A stretch of DNA of 43,149 bases from NCBI GenBank assembly GCA_946412355.1, contig CAMKGX010000012.1, positions 1-43,149 on the forward strand, in the 5' to 3' direction. This document shows, piece after piece, positions 34,659 to 43,149 of this stretch (its first letter is position 1; every line of letters starts with the position of its first letter). Source of the stretch: an uncultured Clostridia bacterium. Its GTDB lineage: Bacteria; Bacillota; Clostridia; Oscillospirales; Oscillospiraceae. The notes beneath the pieces are model-generated. The model had not been told where the DNA came from and did no database searches. It saw only the letters and a program-made list of their open reading frames with translations. Position numbers and translations under genes: made by a program.

Positions 34659-37223
34659 ATGGCAACGACACAAAAGAAATCCACAACGAAAAAGACGGCG
34701 TCCTCCACGGCACCCCGTAAGCGCACGGCGCCGCCCCCACCCCCCCAGCCGGTGTACCACCCCGTGGCCCGGGCCGTAGGCGGCGGTGTGTGCCTGCTGC
34801 TGGCCCTGTGCGTCCTCGTCACCTATTTCGGCGTGGACGCCCTGCTGCTGCGGCTGCTGGCCCTGGGTCTCAAGGGCCTGTTCGGCTATGGCTACTGGCT
34901 GTTCGCCCCCGCCTTTGCCTGGGCGGGCGCGGTGCTGCTGGGGAATAAGGAAAAGCCCGTGGCGGCGCGGGTCACCTGCACGCTGCTGCTGCCGGTGCTG
35001 CTGGGCATGCTGCTGCACCTGTTTTTGTGTGTGGAGAGCTACAGCTTCCGCCTGGCGGACATGAAGCCCCTGTGGCAGTCGGGCCAACTGCTGCAAAGCG
35101 GCGGCGTTATCGCCGGCGCCGTGGCCGGGGGCTGCACTGCCCTGCTGAGCCGTGTGGTGTCTGCCATCGTGTTTTTGGCGCTGCTGGTGGCGGCGCTGTT
35201 CCTGGCGCTGGAGATCAAGCCCGCCGAGGCCGCCCGCAAGCTGAAGGAGCACATGACCTACGCCTATGACGACGAGGAGGACGAGGAGGAGCCCGATCCG
35301 GCGCCAGCCCGCCCCGCCCGCCGTGAGCCTAAAACCGCCAAAAAGGCCCTGTTCCCCATCGACATCCCCCTGGAGAATGAGCCCTCCGCCGTGCCTGTGA
35401 TGGAGGACGCCGCGCCCAAGCCCTTCTTCCGCAAGCGTGACGCCTCCGTCCGCACCCCTGCCGAGGTGCTGCAGGGGGAGACCGTCCCCGAGGAGCCCGC
35501 CGCCCCTGTCGCCGAGGCCGCGCCCCCTGCCCCCGCCAAGGAGGACAAGCCGACGAAGCGGCGCAAGCAGATTTCCCCCGACGAGGTGGACGCCGCCACC
35601 GAGGAGGTGACGGAGGCCATCGAAAAGGAGCTCAGCGAGGCCGAGGGGGCCTATCAGTATCCCCCCATCACCCTGCTGGACGAGAACCACTCCGACAACT
35701 ACACCGAGGTGGGCGCCGAGCTGCGCAGCAACGCCGCCCGCCTGGCCGCCACCCTCAACTCCTTCGGCGTGGACGCCCAGCCCGGCGAGGTGGTCCACGG
35801 CCCCAGCGTCACCCGCTACGAGTTCACCCTGGATCAGGGCGTGAAGCTGAGCAAGATCACCAACCTGGCCGACGACATCGCCCTGGCCCTGGGCGCCAGC
35901 GGCGTGCGCATCGCGCCGGTGCCCAATAAAATCAGCGCCGTGGGCATCGAGGTGCCCAACAAGGCCGTCACCGCCGTCCGCATCCGTGACGTGGTGGCCT
36001 CCCGGGCCTTTGCCGAGCATCCCAGCCCCGTGGCCTTCGCCGTGGGCAAGGACATCGGCGGAAGCTGCATCGTGGGTAACATCGCCAAGCTGCCCCACGT
36101 GCTCATTGCCGGTACCACCGGCTCCGGTAAGTCCGTCTGCACCAACTCGCTGATCGTCAGCCTGTTGTATAAATCCACCCCCGACGAGGTGCGCTTCATC
36201 ATGGTGGACCCCAAAATGGTGGAGCTGGCCCCCTATAACGGCATCCCCCATCTGCTGATCCCTGTGGTCACCGACCCCAAGAAGGCCGCCGGGGCCCTGC
36301 AATGGGCGGTGTTCGAGATGATGAAGCGGTATAAAATCTTCTCCGAGCACGGCGTCAAGGATCTGGCGGGCTTCAACGCCCTGGCCGCCTCCCCCGCCGG
36401 CGAGGCGGAGGGGCTGAAAAAGATGCCCACCGTGGTGGTGGTCATCGACGAGCTGGCGGATCTGATGCTGGTGGCCGCCAAGGAGGTGGAGGAGTCCATC
36501 TGCCGCGTGGCCCAGATGGGCCGCGCCGCCGGGATGCACCTGGTCATCGCCACCCAGCGTCCCAGCGCCGACGTGATTACCGGCCTGATGAAGGCCAATA
36601 TCCCCAGCCGCATCGCCTTTGCGGTGGCGTCCTCCCTGGAAAGCCGCATCATTCTGGACACCACCGGCGCCGAAAAGCTGGTGGGCAAGGGCGATATGCT
36701 GTACTTCCCCCTGGGCGACAGCAAGCCCACCCGCGTCCAGGGCTGCTTCATCTCCCCGGAGGAGATTGAGCGGGTGGTGGCCTTCGTCAAGAATGCCGGC
36801 GAGGTACACTACGACCAGACCGTTATGGACAAGATCGAGGAGGCCCTGAAAAAGGACGACAAGGGAAGCGGCGGTGCCGCCTCCGCCGCCCCCGCCGAGG
36901 CCGGCGGGGAGGAGGACGAGCTCCTTGCCGCCGCCGTGGAGGTCATTTTGGAGACGGGCCAGGCCAGCGTGTCCATGCTGCAGCGCCGCTTGAAGCTGGG
37001 CTACTCCCGGGCCGCCCGGCTGGTGGACCAGATGGAGGAGCGGGGCATCGTGGGCCCCTTCGAGGGCAGCAAGCCCCGCCAGATGCTCATCACCCGTGAG
37101 CAGTGGCAGGAGATGCAGATGAAGGGCACCGCCCCCGGCAGCCAGCCCCAGCCCGACTTGCCCCGCCCCGACCCCTACGGCACCATCTCCGACGTGTTCG
37201 ACAGCCACGACGCCTTAGACTAA
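34659..37223 (+). CDS. ftsK: DNA translocase FtsK/SpoIIIE
   Basis: An 854-aa septal DNA pump. A short Lys/Thr-rich N-terminus is followed by four hydrophobic segments (about residues 40-185), an acidic/proline-rich linker (about 200-330), the motor domain with Walker A AGTTGSGKSV (near residue 487), Walker B VVVIDELADLM and ATQRPSADVITGL, and a C-terminal winged-helix gamma domain (SVSMLQRRLKLGYSRAARLV). Length and domains match host FtsK/SpoIIIE, in contrast to the short element-borne pump at 22749. Confidence 0.95.
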   Translation: MATTQKKSTTKKTASSTAPRKRTAPPPPPQPVYHPVARAVGGGVCLLLALCVLVTYFGVDALLLRLLALGLKGLFGYGYWLFAPAFAWAGAVLLGNKEKPVAARVTCTLLLPVLLGMLLHLFLCVESYSFRLADMKPLWQSGQLLQSGGVIAGAVAGGCTALLSRVVSAIVFLALLVAALFLALEIKPAEAARKLKEHMTYAYDDEEDEEEPDPAPARPARREPKTAKKALFPIDIPLENEPSAVPVMEDAAPKPFFRKRDASVRTPAEVLQGETVPEEPAAPVAEAAPPAPAKEDKPTKRRKQISPDEVDAATEEVTEAIEKELSEAEGAYQYPPITLLDENHSDNYTEVGAELRSNAARLAATLNSFGVDAQPGEVVHGPSVTRYEFTLDQGVKLSKITNLADDIALALGASGVRIAPVPNKISAVGIEVPNKAVTAVRIRDVVASRAFAEHPSPVAFAVGKDIGGSCIVGNIAKLPHVLIAGTTGSGKSVCTNSLIVSLLYKSTPDEVRFIMVDPKMVELAPYNGIPHLLIPVVTDPKKAAGALQWAVFEMMKRYKIFSEHGVKDLAGFNALAASPAGEAEGLKKMPTVVVVIDELADLMLVAAKEVEESICRVAQMGRAAGMHLVIATQRPSADVITGLMKANIPSRIAFAVASSLESRIILDTTGAEKLVGKGDMLYFPLGDSKPTRVQGCFISPEEIERVVAFVKNAGEVHYDQTVMDKIEEALKKDDKGSGGAASAAPAEAGGEEDELLAAAVEVILETGQASVSMLQRRLKLGYSRAARLVDQMEERGIVGPFEGSKPRQMLITREQWQEMQMKGTAPGSQPQPDLPRPDPYGTISDVFDSHDALD

Positions 37224-37282
37224 AATAAAAATCTCCCCCAATGGGCGGGGTTCGTAAAACAGTTTTATAGTGTTTTGCAGGG

Positions 37283-37311
37283 ACGGCATGACTTACGGGT
37301 CATGCCGTTTC
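37283..37311 (+). terminator. Terminator between ftsK and the TnpV-like gene
   Basis: ACGGCATGAC-TTACGG-GTCATGCCGT followed by TTCC on the plus strand; it can serve both convergent genes. Confidence 0.7.
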
Positions 37312-37324
37312 CTGTTTCATCAGT

Positions 37325-37564
37325 TCATCCAGAGGGATAAGAGCCCTTCACGATCCCTTGCATTTGAAGCTCATCCACGATAATGTCAGGATACATTTCC
37401 GTGTCGGGATGGCAGGAGTGAAGAATATACTTCTTGTTCTTCTGATCGAAGCCGAGCTTTTTCAGATTAGGCTTGGTTTTCTCAACCGTAAGAGTCGGAA
37501 TTAAGACTTCGCCGACCTGCGTATAGGTTCCGCCGTTCTGTTCGAAAAAGGACCGTGCTTTCAT
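37325..37564 (-). CDS. Small TnpV-like protein, possibly truncated
   Basis: A 79-aa protein on the minus strand with GGGAGG eight bases before its ATG. The first ~30 residues (FFEQNGGTYTQVGEVLIPTL) resemble the start of TnpV transposon-encoded proteins of Clostridia; the remainder (VEKTKPNLKKLGFDQKNKKY…) does not follow the TnpV pattern I know, so it may be a diverged or recombined remnant. It is AT-richer than its surroundings and marks a compositional boundary before the ABC operon. Confidence 0.55.
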   Translation of the reverse strand: MKARSFFEQNGGTYTQVGEVLIPTLTVEKTKPNLKKLGFDQKNKKYILHSCHPDTEMYPDIIVDELQMQGIVKGSYPSG

Positions 37565-37971
37565 GGATCATACCTCCCATAATATGTTTTGAAACATTTT
37601 GGCAGAAGGTCATTTGTTTTCCCTCTCTGCCGTGACTCTTCCCATCCCGTCAGACAGCCACCAAGTCATTTTTGCTTCAAAACTCTCTTATGGGTGTTGC
37701 CGAGGACGTCGGCCCCTACAAAGCGGGATGCGGAAGCCGCCCACGGGTCCGCACAGACGCTTCCGTCCGGCCGAGGCTAAAAAATAATAATATTCTTCAA
37801 AAATCAATAGGCAGAGTTTACAAAGTTTTAACATTTTTTTGTTAACAACTACAAATCAGCGCGCTGATATGGCGTAGCGTTTGACATTACTGCCAAATAG
37901 GAGTACTATTTACGTGTTAAGATCCGTAGGGTTTACGGAAGCTTAAACAATTGTATTGGAGGTAAAGAAAA
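37565..37971. other. 407-base AT-rich gap without a gene
   Basis: No supported ORF. It contains a small hairpin GCCGA-GGACG-TCGGC with a CCCCTACA tail (about 37698-37720), an A/T-rich stretch around 37785-37860, the promoter at 37881, a hairpin CCGTA-GGGTT-TACGG (37923-37937) in the predicted leader, and the ribosome site GGAGG before the solute-binding protein gene. Confidence 0.6.
37881..37909 (+). promoter_or_regulatory. Promoter of the ABC importer operon
   Basis: TTGACA at 37881-37886, 17-bp spacer, TACTAT at 37904-37909. Confidence 0.78.
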
Positions 37972-39342
37972 ATGAAGAAAGCATTGGCACTTCTTCTGGC
38001 TTTCGCCATGATCTTTGCGCTCGCCGCCTGCGGCCAGCAGGCTGCTCCGGCTCCGGCCGGCGAATCCGACGCCGAGCCCGCCCCGGTGGAGGAGAACCTC
38101 ACCGAGGTGCAGAAGATCATCAAGGAAGCCGAAGGCATGACCATGGAAGAGCTCGCCAAGAAGGCGATCGAAGAGTCCAACGGCCAGATGCTCTACGGCG
38201 TGGGCAACTCCAGCCGCGGCAAGAGCGCGCTGCCTCTGTTCATCGAGTATCTGCAGACCATCGACCCCAGCTACACGCTGGAGTTTGACTGGCAGCAGCC
38301 GAAGAACAACAAGATCTTCGATCAGCTGACCGCCAACTCCACCAAGGCCACCGGCACCTTCGCCGTGACCCTGATCCAGGACGGCAACCAGATCGAGAGC
38401 AAGATGGTCCAGACCGGCATCCTCGACACCTTCATCCCGAAGGAGTGGGCCGAGGCCAACGGCGTTGACGCCGCCACCTATGAAGGCTATCTGCCCCTGC
38501 AGACCCTGAACAAGGTCTTCATGTTCAACTGCACCGGCGACAAGGTGTTCGACAACGTTTGGGATTACGTCGCCGAGGGCGAGCATGGCCAGTTCATGGA
38601 CATCGACTCCGAGATCGTCGGCAAGAACTTCCTCTACATGCTGACCGCGCCCCAGTACGCCGGCTGGCTGAAGGAAGCCTTTGACAAGCTGCCCGCCGAG
38701 GAGCAGGCCTACTTCCAGCCCACCATCAACGAGCTCAAGGGCGACGCCGAGGACCTGGGCCTTGACGAAAACGGCGCCTACGCGCTGGCGTGGATCAAGC
38801 TGTGGGTCGGCAGCTACAACGCTGTCACCGACGACGGCCCCATCTGCAAGAACCTGACCGACAAATCCGCCACCGACCAGTTCGGTCTGCTGGTTTACTC
38901 CAAGCTCCGCTCCATCGAGGAGACCGACTCCACTTCCGTGAACAACGTCAAGGTCGCGGCTTACGAGGACGGCTATGAGGGAATCGGCGGCTACGGCTAC
39001 TGCCACTATATGTTCGTTCCCGACAACAGCCCGCTGCCCTGGACCGCCTGCGCGTTCATCAGCTACATCACCTGCACCGTCGACGGCTTCTCCGCCTGGG
39101 GCAAGGATATGGGCGGCTACTCCTCCAACCCGACCGTCGCGGCCGGCACCGAGGAGAAGTACGGCCACTCTCAGGGCGGCGTTGTGGACGGCGAACTGAA
39201 GTTCCCGAACAAGAACGACCGCGGCTATGACTGGTGGACCACCACCGGCAAGCTGGTCGTCGAGGATCCCGCCTACTGCGCTAACGCCGCGTTCACTGTC
39301 GGCAGCTGGATCGAGATGCTCGACAAGTACAGTGCCGGCTGA
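37972..39342 (+). CDS. ABC transporter solute-binding lipoprotein
   Basis: A 456-aa exported lipoprotein: signal peptide with lipobox LAAC (Cys20), then a Pro/Ala-rich linker and a mature domain with no motif that fixes the ligand. GGAGG precedes the ATG. Its partner permease is the double type found in ferric-ion (FbpB/AfuB) and some polyamine or organic-anion importers, so it probably belongs to the same family of extracellular binding proteins. Substrate unknown. A hairpin separates it from the permease gene, which should give more binding protein than membrane components. Confidence 0.88.
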   Translation: MKKALALLLAFAMIFALAACGQQAAPAPAGESDAEPAPVEENLTEVQKIIKEAEGMTMEELAKKAIEESNGQMLYGVGNSSRGKSALPLFIEYLQTIDPSYTLEFDWQQPKNNKIFDQLTANSTKATGTFAVTLIQDGNQIESKMVQTGILDTFIPKEWAEANGVDAATYEGYLPLQTLNKVFMFNCTGDKVFDNVWDYVAEGEHGQFMDIDSEIVGKNFLYMLTAPQYAGWLKEAFDKLPAEEQAYFQPTINELKGDAEDLGLDENGAYALAWIKLWVGSYNAVTDDGPICKNLTDKSATDQFGLLVYSKLRSIEETDSTSVNNVKVAAYEDGYEGIGGYGYCHYMFVPDNSPLPWTACAFISYITCTVDGFSAWGKDMGGYSSNPTVAAGTEEKYGHSQGGVVDGELKFPNKNDRGYDWWTTTGKLVVEDPAYCANAAFTVGSWIEMLDKYSAG

Positions 39343-39382
39343 TTCCTTATAAGCTGACTGCTGTACCTGCATAAAGCAGGCG

Positions 39383-39426
39383 AGCGCCTCCGGGTGCGTT
39401 CCGCGCATTCGGAGGCGCTTTGTTTT
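39383..39426 (+). terminator. Intra-operon terminator/processing hairpin
   Basis: AGCGCCTCCG…CGGAGGCGCT (39383-39392, 39410-39419) with an inner TGCG/CGCA match, then TTGTTTT. Such partial terminators behind the binding-protein gene set transporter stoichiometry. Confidence 0.82.
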
Positions 39427-39444
39427 ACAGGAAGGAGACATCCT

Positions 39445-41271
39445 ATGAACAGTTCCGCGACCCTTGTGGCAAGTCCAGCCACGATCGCATGGAATAAGGT
39501 CAAGACCTTCTTTTCCAAGCCCTATAACGTGATCCTGCTGCTGCTCGGCATCGTGCTGACGGTCACCACCGTCGCGCCCATCGTCGCCATCGTGGAGGAT
39601 ACCTTCAAGATCCACGCCGGCACGATCGACGCCCATCTGACCCAGCAGGCCACCGGCTGGACGGTTGTCAACTATATCGACCTCTTCACCAGCAAGCTGG
39701 CCACGGCCAACCTGTGGAAACCGCTGTGGAACACCGTGCTGCTCTCGGTGGGCACCTGCGTGGTGTCCATCCTCTACGGCGGCATCTTTGCCTTTCTCAT
39801 CACCCGCACCAACCTGGCCTGGAGACAGTACTTAAGCTCCATTTTCATCTTCCCCTACATCATGCCGCAGTGGACGCTGGCCGTCGTGTGGCAAAACCTG
39901 TTTTACTCCACGAAAATTACCGGCACGTCCGACGGATTGTTGGCGTCGCTGTTCCATATCTATATGCCAAAGTGGTTCTGCCAGGGCCTGTTCCCCAGCC
40001 TGATGGTCCTGGGTCTGCACTATGCGCCCTTCGCCTATATCCTGATCGGCGGCATCTTCCGGAACATGGACGCGAACCTGGAAGAGGCGGCGACGATCCT
40101 CGACACGCCCAAGCACCGCATCATGTTCCGCATCACCCTGCCGATGGTCAAGCCCGCCATCCTCTCGACGATCCTGCTGGTCTTCGGCAGCGCCATGGGC
40201 TCCTACCCCGTGCCGCACTACATGCAGCTGACCACGCTTTCGACGAAGTACGTCTCGATGAACTCGAAGTACACCGGCGAGGCGAGCATCCTGGCCATCA
40301 TCATGATGGTCTTCGGCATCGCGATCATGCTGCTCAACCAGCTGTCGCTGACCAGCCGCAAGAGCTACACCACGGTCACGGGCAAATCCGGCCAGATCTC
40401 CAAGATCAACCTTGGCGCGGCCAAGTATGTCCTGGCGATCATCCTGGTCATCCTGACCTTCTTCACCAGCATTTTCCCGATCATCTCCTTTGCCTTTGAG
40501 ACCTTCCTGCCCAACCCGGGCGACTATTCCTTCCTCTACACCGGCAACGCCAACAATCTGACGACCAAGTGGTGGCTGACGAGAGAAAACGTCACCGAGC
40601 AGGGCATGTACGGCCAGAAGGGCATCCTCTACAACGCCGAGATCTGGAAGGCCTTCGGCGGCACGCTGTGGGTCAGCGTCTGCTGCGCCCTCGTCGCCGG
40701 CACCATCGGCACCCTGGTCGGCTACGCCGTGGCCAAGCAGCGCCGCAGCAAATGGGCCAACTATGTCAACTCCGTGGCCTTCCTGCCCTATCTGATGCCG
40801 TCCATCGCCGTGGGCGCGGCGCTGTTCGTGCTCTTCTCCAGCGAGTCGGTCAGACTGTACAACACCTACACGGGTCTGATCGTCGCCGGTACGATCAAGT
40901 ACATCCCCTTTGCCAGCCGCTCGTCGCTGAACTCCATGCTGCAGCTTTCCGGCGAGATCGAGGAGGCGGCGATCATCCAGGACATCCCCTGGATCAAGCG
41001 CATGACCCGCATCATCATTCCGATCCAGAAATCGTCGATCATCAGCGGCTATCTGCTGCCCTTCATGACCTGTCTGCGTGAGTTGAGCCTGTTCATGCTG
41101 CTGTGCGGACAGAGTCGCATCCTCTCGACGATGCTGGACTACTTTGACGAAATGGGTCTGTACGCCTTCTCCAGCGGCATCAACCTGCTGCTGATCATCA
41201 CGATCCTCGTCTTCAACACGATTGTCAACAAAGTTACGGGTGCGAGCCTCGATAAGGGAATAGGAGGATAA
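39445..41271 (+). CDS. ABC importer permease, two fused permease domains (FbpB-like)
   Basis: A 608-aa membrane protein starting at ATG 39445 behind AAGGAG. Roughly twelve hydrophobic segments form two homologous halves; each has an EAA coupling loop: NLEEAATILDTPKHR (from residue 211) and EIEEAAIIQDIPWIK (from residue 504). Fusion of both permease halves is typical of the ferric-iron type transporters. The ATPase gene begins 6 bases after the stop. Confidence 0.9.
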   Translation: MNSSATLVASPATIAWNKVKTFFSKPYNVILLLLGIVLTVTTVAPIVAIVEDTFKIHAGTIDAHLTQQATGWTVVNYIDLFTSKLATANLWKPLWNTVLLSVGTCVVSILYGGIFAFLITRTNLAWRQYLSSIFIFPYIMPQWTLAVVWQNLFYSTKITGTSDGLLASLFHIYMPKWFCQGLFPSLMVLGLHYAPFAYILIGGIFRNMDANLEEAATILDTPKHRIMFRITLPMVKPAILSTILLVFGSAMGSYPVPHYMQLTTLSTKYVSMNSKYTGEASILAIIMMVFGIAIMLLNQLSLTSRKSYTTVTGKSGQISKINLGAAKYVLAIILVILTFFTSIFPIISFAFETFLPNPGDYSFLYTGNANNLTTKWWLTRENVTEQGMYGQKGILYNAEIWKAFGGTLWVSVCCALVAGTIGTLVGYAVAKQRRSKWANYVNSVAFLPYLMPSIAVGAALFVLFSSESVRLYNTYTGLIVAGTIKYIPFASRSSLNSMLQLSGEIEEAAIIQDIPWIKRMTRIIIPIQKSSIISGYLLPFMTCLRELSLFMLLCGQSRILSTMLDYFDEMGLYAFSSGINLLLIITILVFNTIVNKVTGASLDKGIGG

Positions 41272-41276
41272 CGAAA

Positions 41277-42896
<1,620 letters not shown>

Positions 42897-42916
42897 GAGG
42901 CGCCGGAGAGCGTCGT

Positions 42917-43093
42917 GTGATTCGAAACATCGTATTTGACATGGGGCAGGTCCTGAACCGCTTCGATCCGGAGATGTTTCTGGACCGTGCCGGGATCTTC
43001 GGAGAGGACAGAGACCTGCTCAGACGGGAGGCCTTCCACGGCGACGTGGAGGAGCTGCGTGCGAAACTGCGGGAACTGGACGTCGCGATCTGA
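42917..43093 (+). pseudogene. Truncated HAD-like hydrolase N-terminus
   Basis: From GTG 42917 (GGAG eight bases upstream) the frame encodes 58 residues beginning VIRNIVFDMGQVLNRFDPEM, which matches the N-terminal motif I of HAD phosphatases of the DxGxVL type. It stops after LRELDVAI, just ahead of a strong terminator, so cap and remaining motifs II-IV are missing. Either a deletion remnant or a short decayed ORF. Confidence 0.6.
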
Positions 43094-43095
43094 CA

Positions 43096-43143
43096 AAAAA
43101 GGAAGATGACCTGCACATGAAAATGCAGATCATCTTCCTTTTT
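43096..43143 (+). terminator. Strong bidirectional terminator at the window's end
   Basis: AAAAAGGAAGATGA-C-CTGCA and TGCAG-A-TCATCTTCCTTTTT form a ~19-bp stem with one mismatch and A/T tracts on both sides. Confidence 0.92.
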
Positions 43144-43149
43144 GTTGCC

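Noticed and set aside
33552-37208. Very long minus-strand open frame (1218 codons) opposite uppP and ftsK, and similar long antisense frames opposite rpoC, fusA, lysS and topA
   Set aside because: They are by-products of the strong GC third-position bias of real plus-strand genes; the translations are His/Gly/Val-rich low-complexity strings with no ribosome sites or domains.
37589-37787. Two overlapping ~62-aa plus-strand frames in the gap before the ABC operon
   Set aside because: No ribosome site or recognisable sequence; they run through an intergenic hairpin and overlap each other in different frames.

Overview
The window is a high-GC chromosome segment of a low-GC-phylum (Bacillota) anaerobe, most likely an Oscillospirales/Oscillospiraceae gut bacterium. 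This placement is inferred from the str-operon order rpoC–ybxF-like–rpsL–rpsG–fusA–tuf, the dprA–topA–trmFO–plsX–acpP–rnc run, the FtsEX–peptidoglycan hydrolase operon and the strong preference for GC-ending codons. No rRNA or tRNA gene was recognised.

Housekeeping left part (1–17.7 kb): the 3' part of rpoC, a putative papain-like small protein, an L7Ae-like protein, rpsL, rpsG, fusA and tuf; then a DUF4830-type lipoprotein on the minus strand, an RsuA-type pseudouridine synthase, a PucR/CdaR-type regulator, ftsE–ftsX–M23 hydrolase, an unknown 215-aa protein, greA and lysS. Near-consensus sigma-A promoters and intrinsic terminators separate most units.

Mobile element (about 17.68–25.76 kb): an ~8-kb element sits in the 3' end of lysS. 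A second copy of the last lysS codons lies at the right end and encodes the same C-terminus with only synonymous changes, so the copy now completing lysS probably arrived with the element. Inside are a structured RNA leader with a short peptide ORF and a HTH gene, a small transcript carrying (GTCA)12, a secreted Ig-like surface protein, a 108-aa protein, a circovirus/geminivirus-like replication initiator (HUH nuclease plus superfamily 3 helicase), an FtsK/TcpA-type DNA translocase, an excisionase and a tyrosine integrase. About 50 bp before rep is a long perfect stem-loop presenting TAGTATTAC, the nonanucleotide used as the rolling-circle origin by CRESS-DNA viruses. Tandem 11-bp integrase arm-site candidates lie near both ends. 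This is the most interesting part of the window: a bacterial integrative element that appears to replicate as a CRESS-type replicon.

Housekeeping right part (25.8–37.2 kb): a SpoU-family rRNA methyltransferase, dprA, topA (with a lysine/alanine-rich tail), trmFO, plsX, acpP, rnc, uppP and ftsK/spoIIIE, mostly co-directional and tightly spaced.

Right end (37.2–43.1 kb): an AT-richer gap with a TnpV-like small gene on the minus strand, then a three-gene ABC importer operon (lipoprotein, fused double permease, ATPase with a large insertion) and a truncated HAD-family ORF before a strong terminator. This block looks like a separately acquired module.
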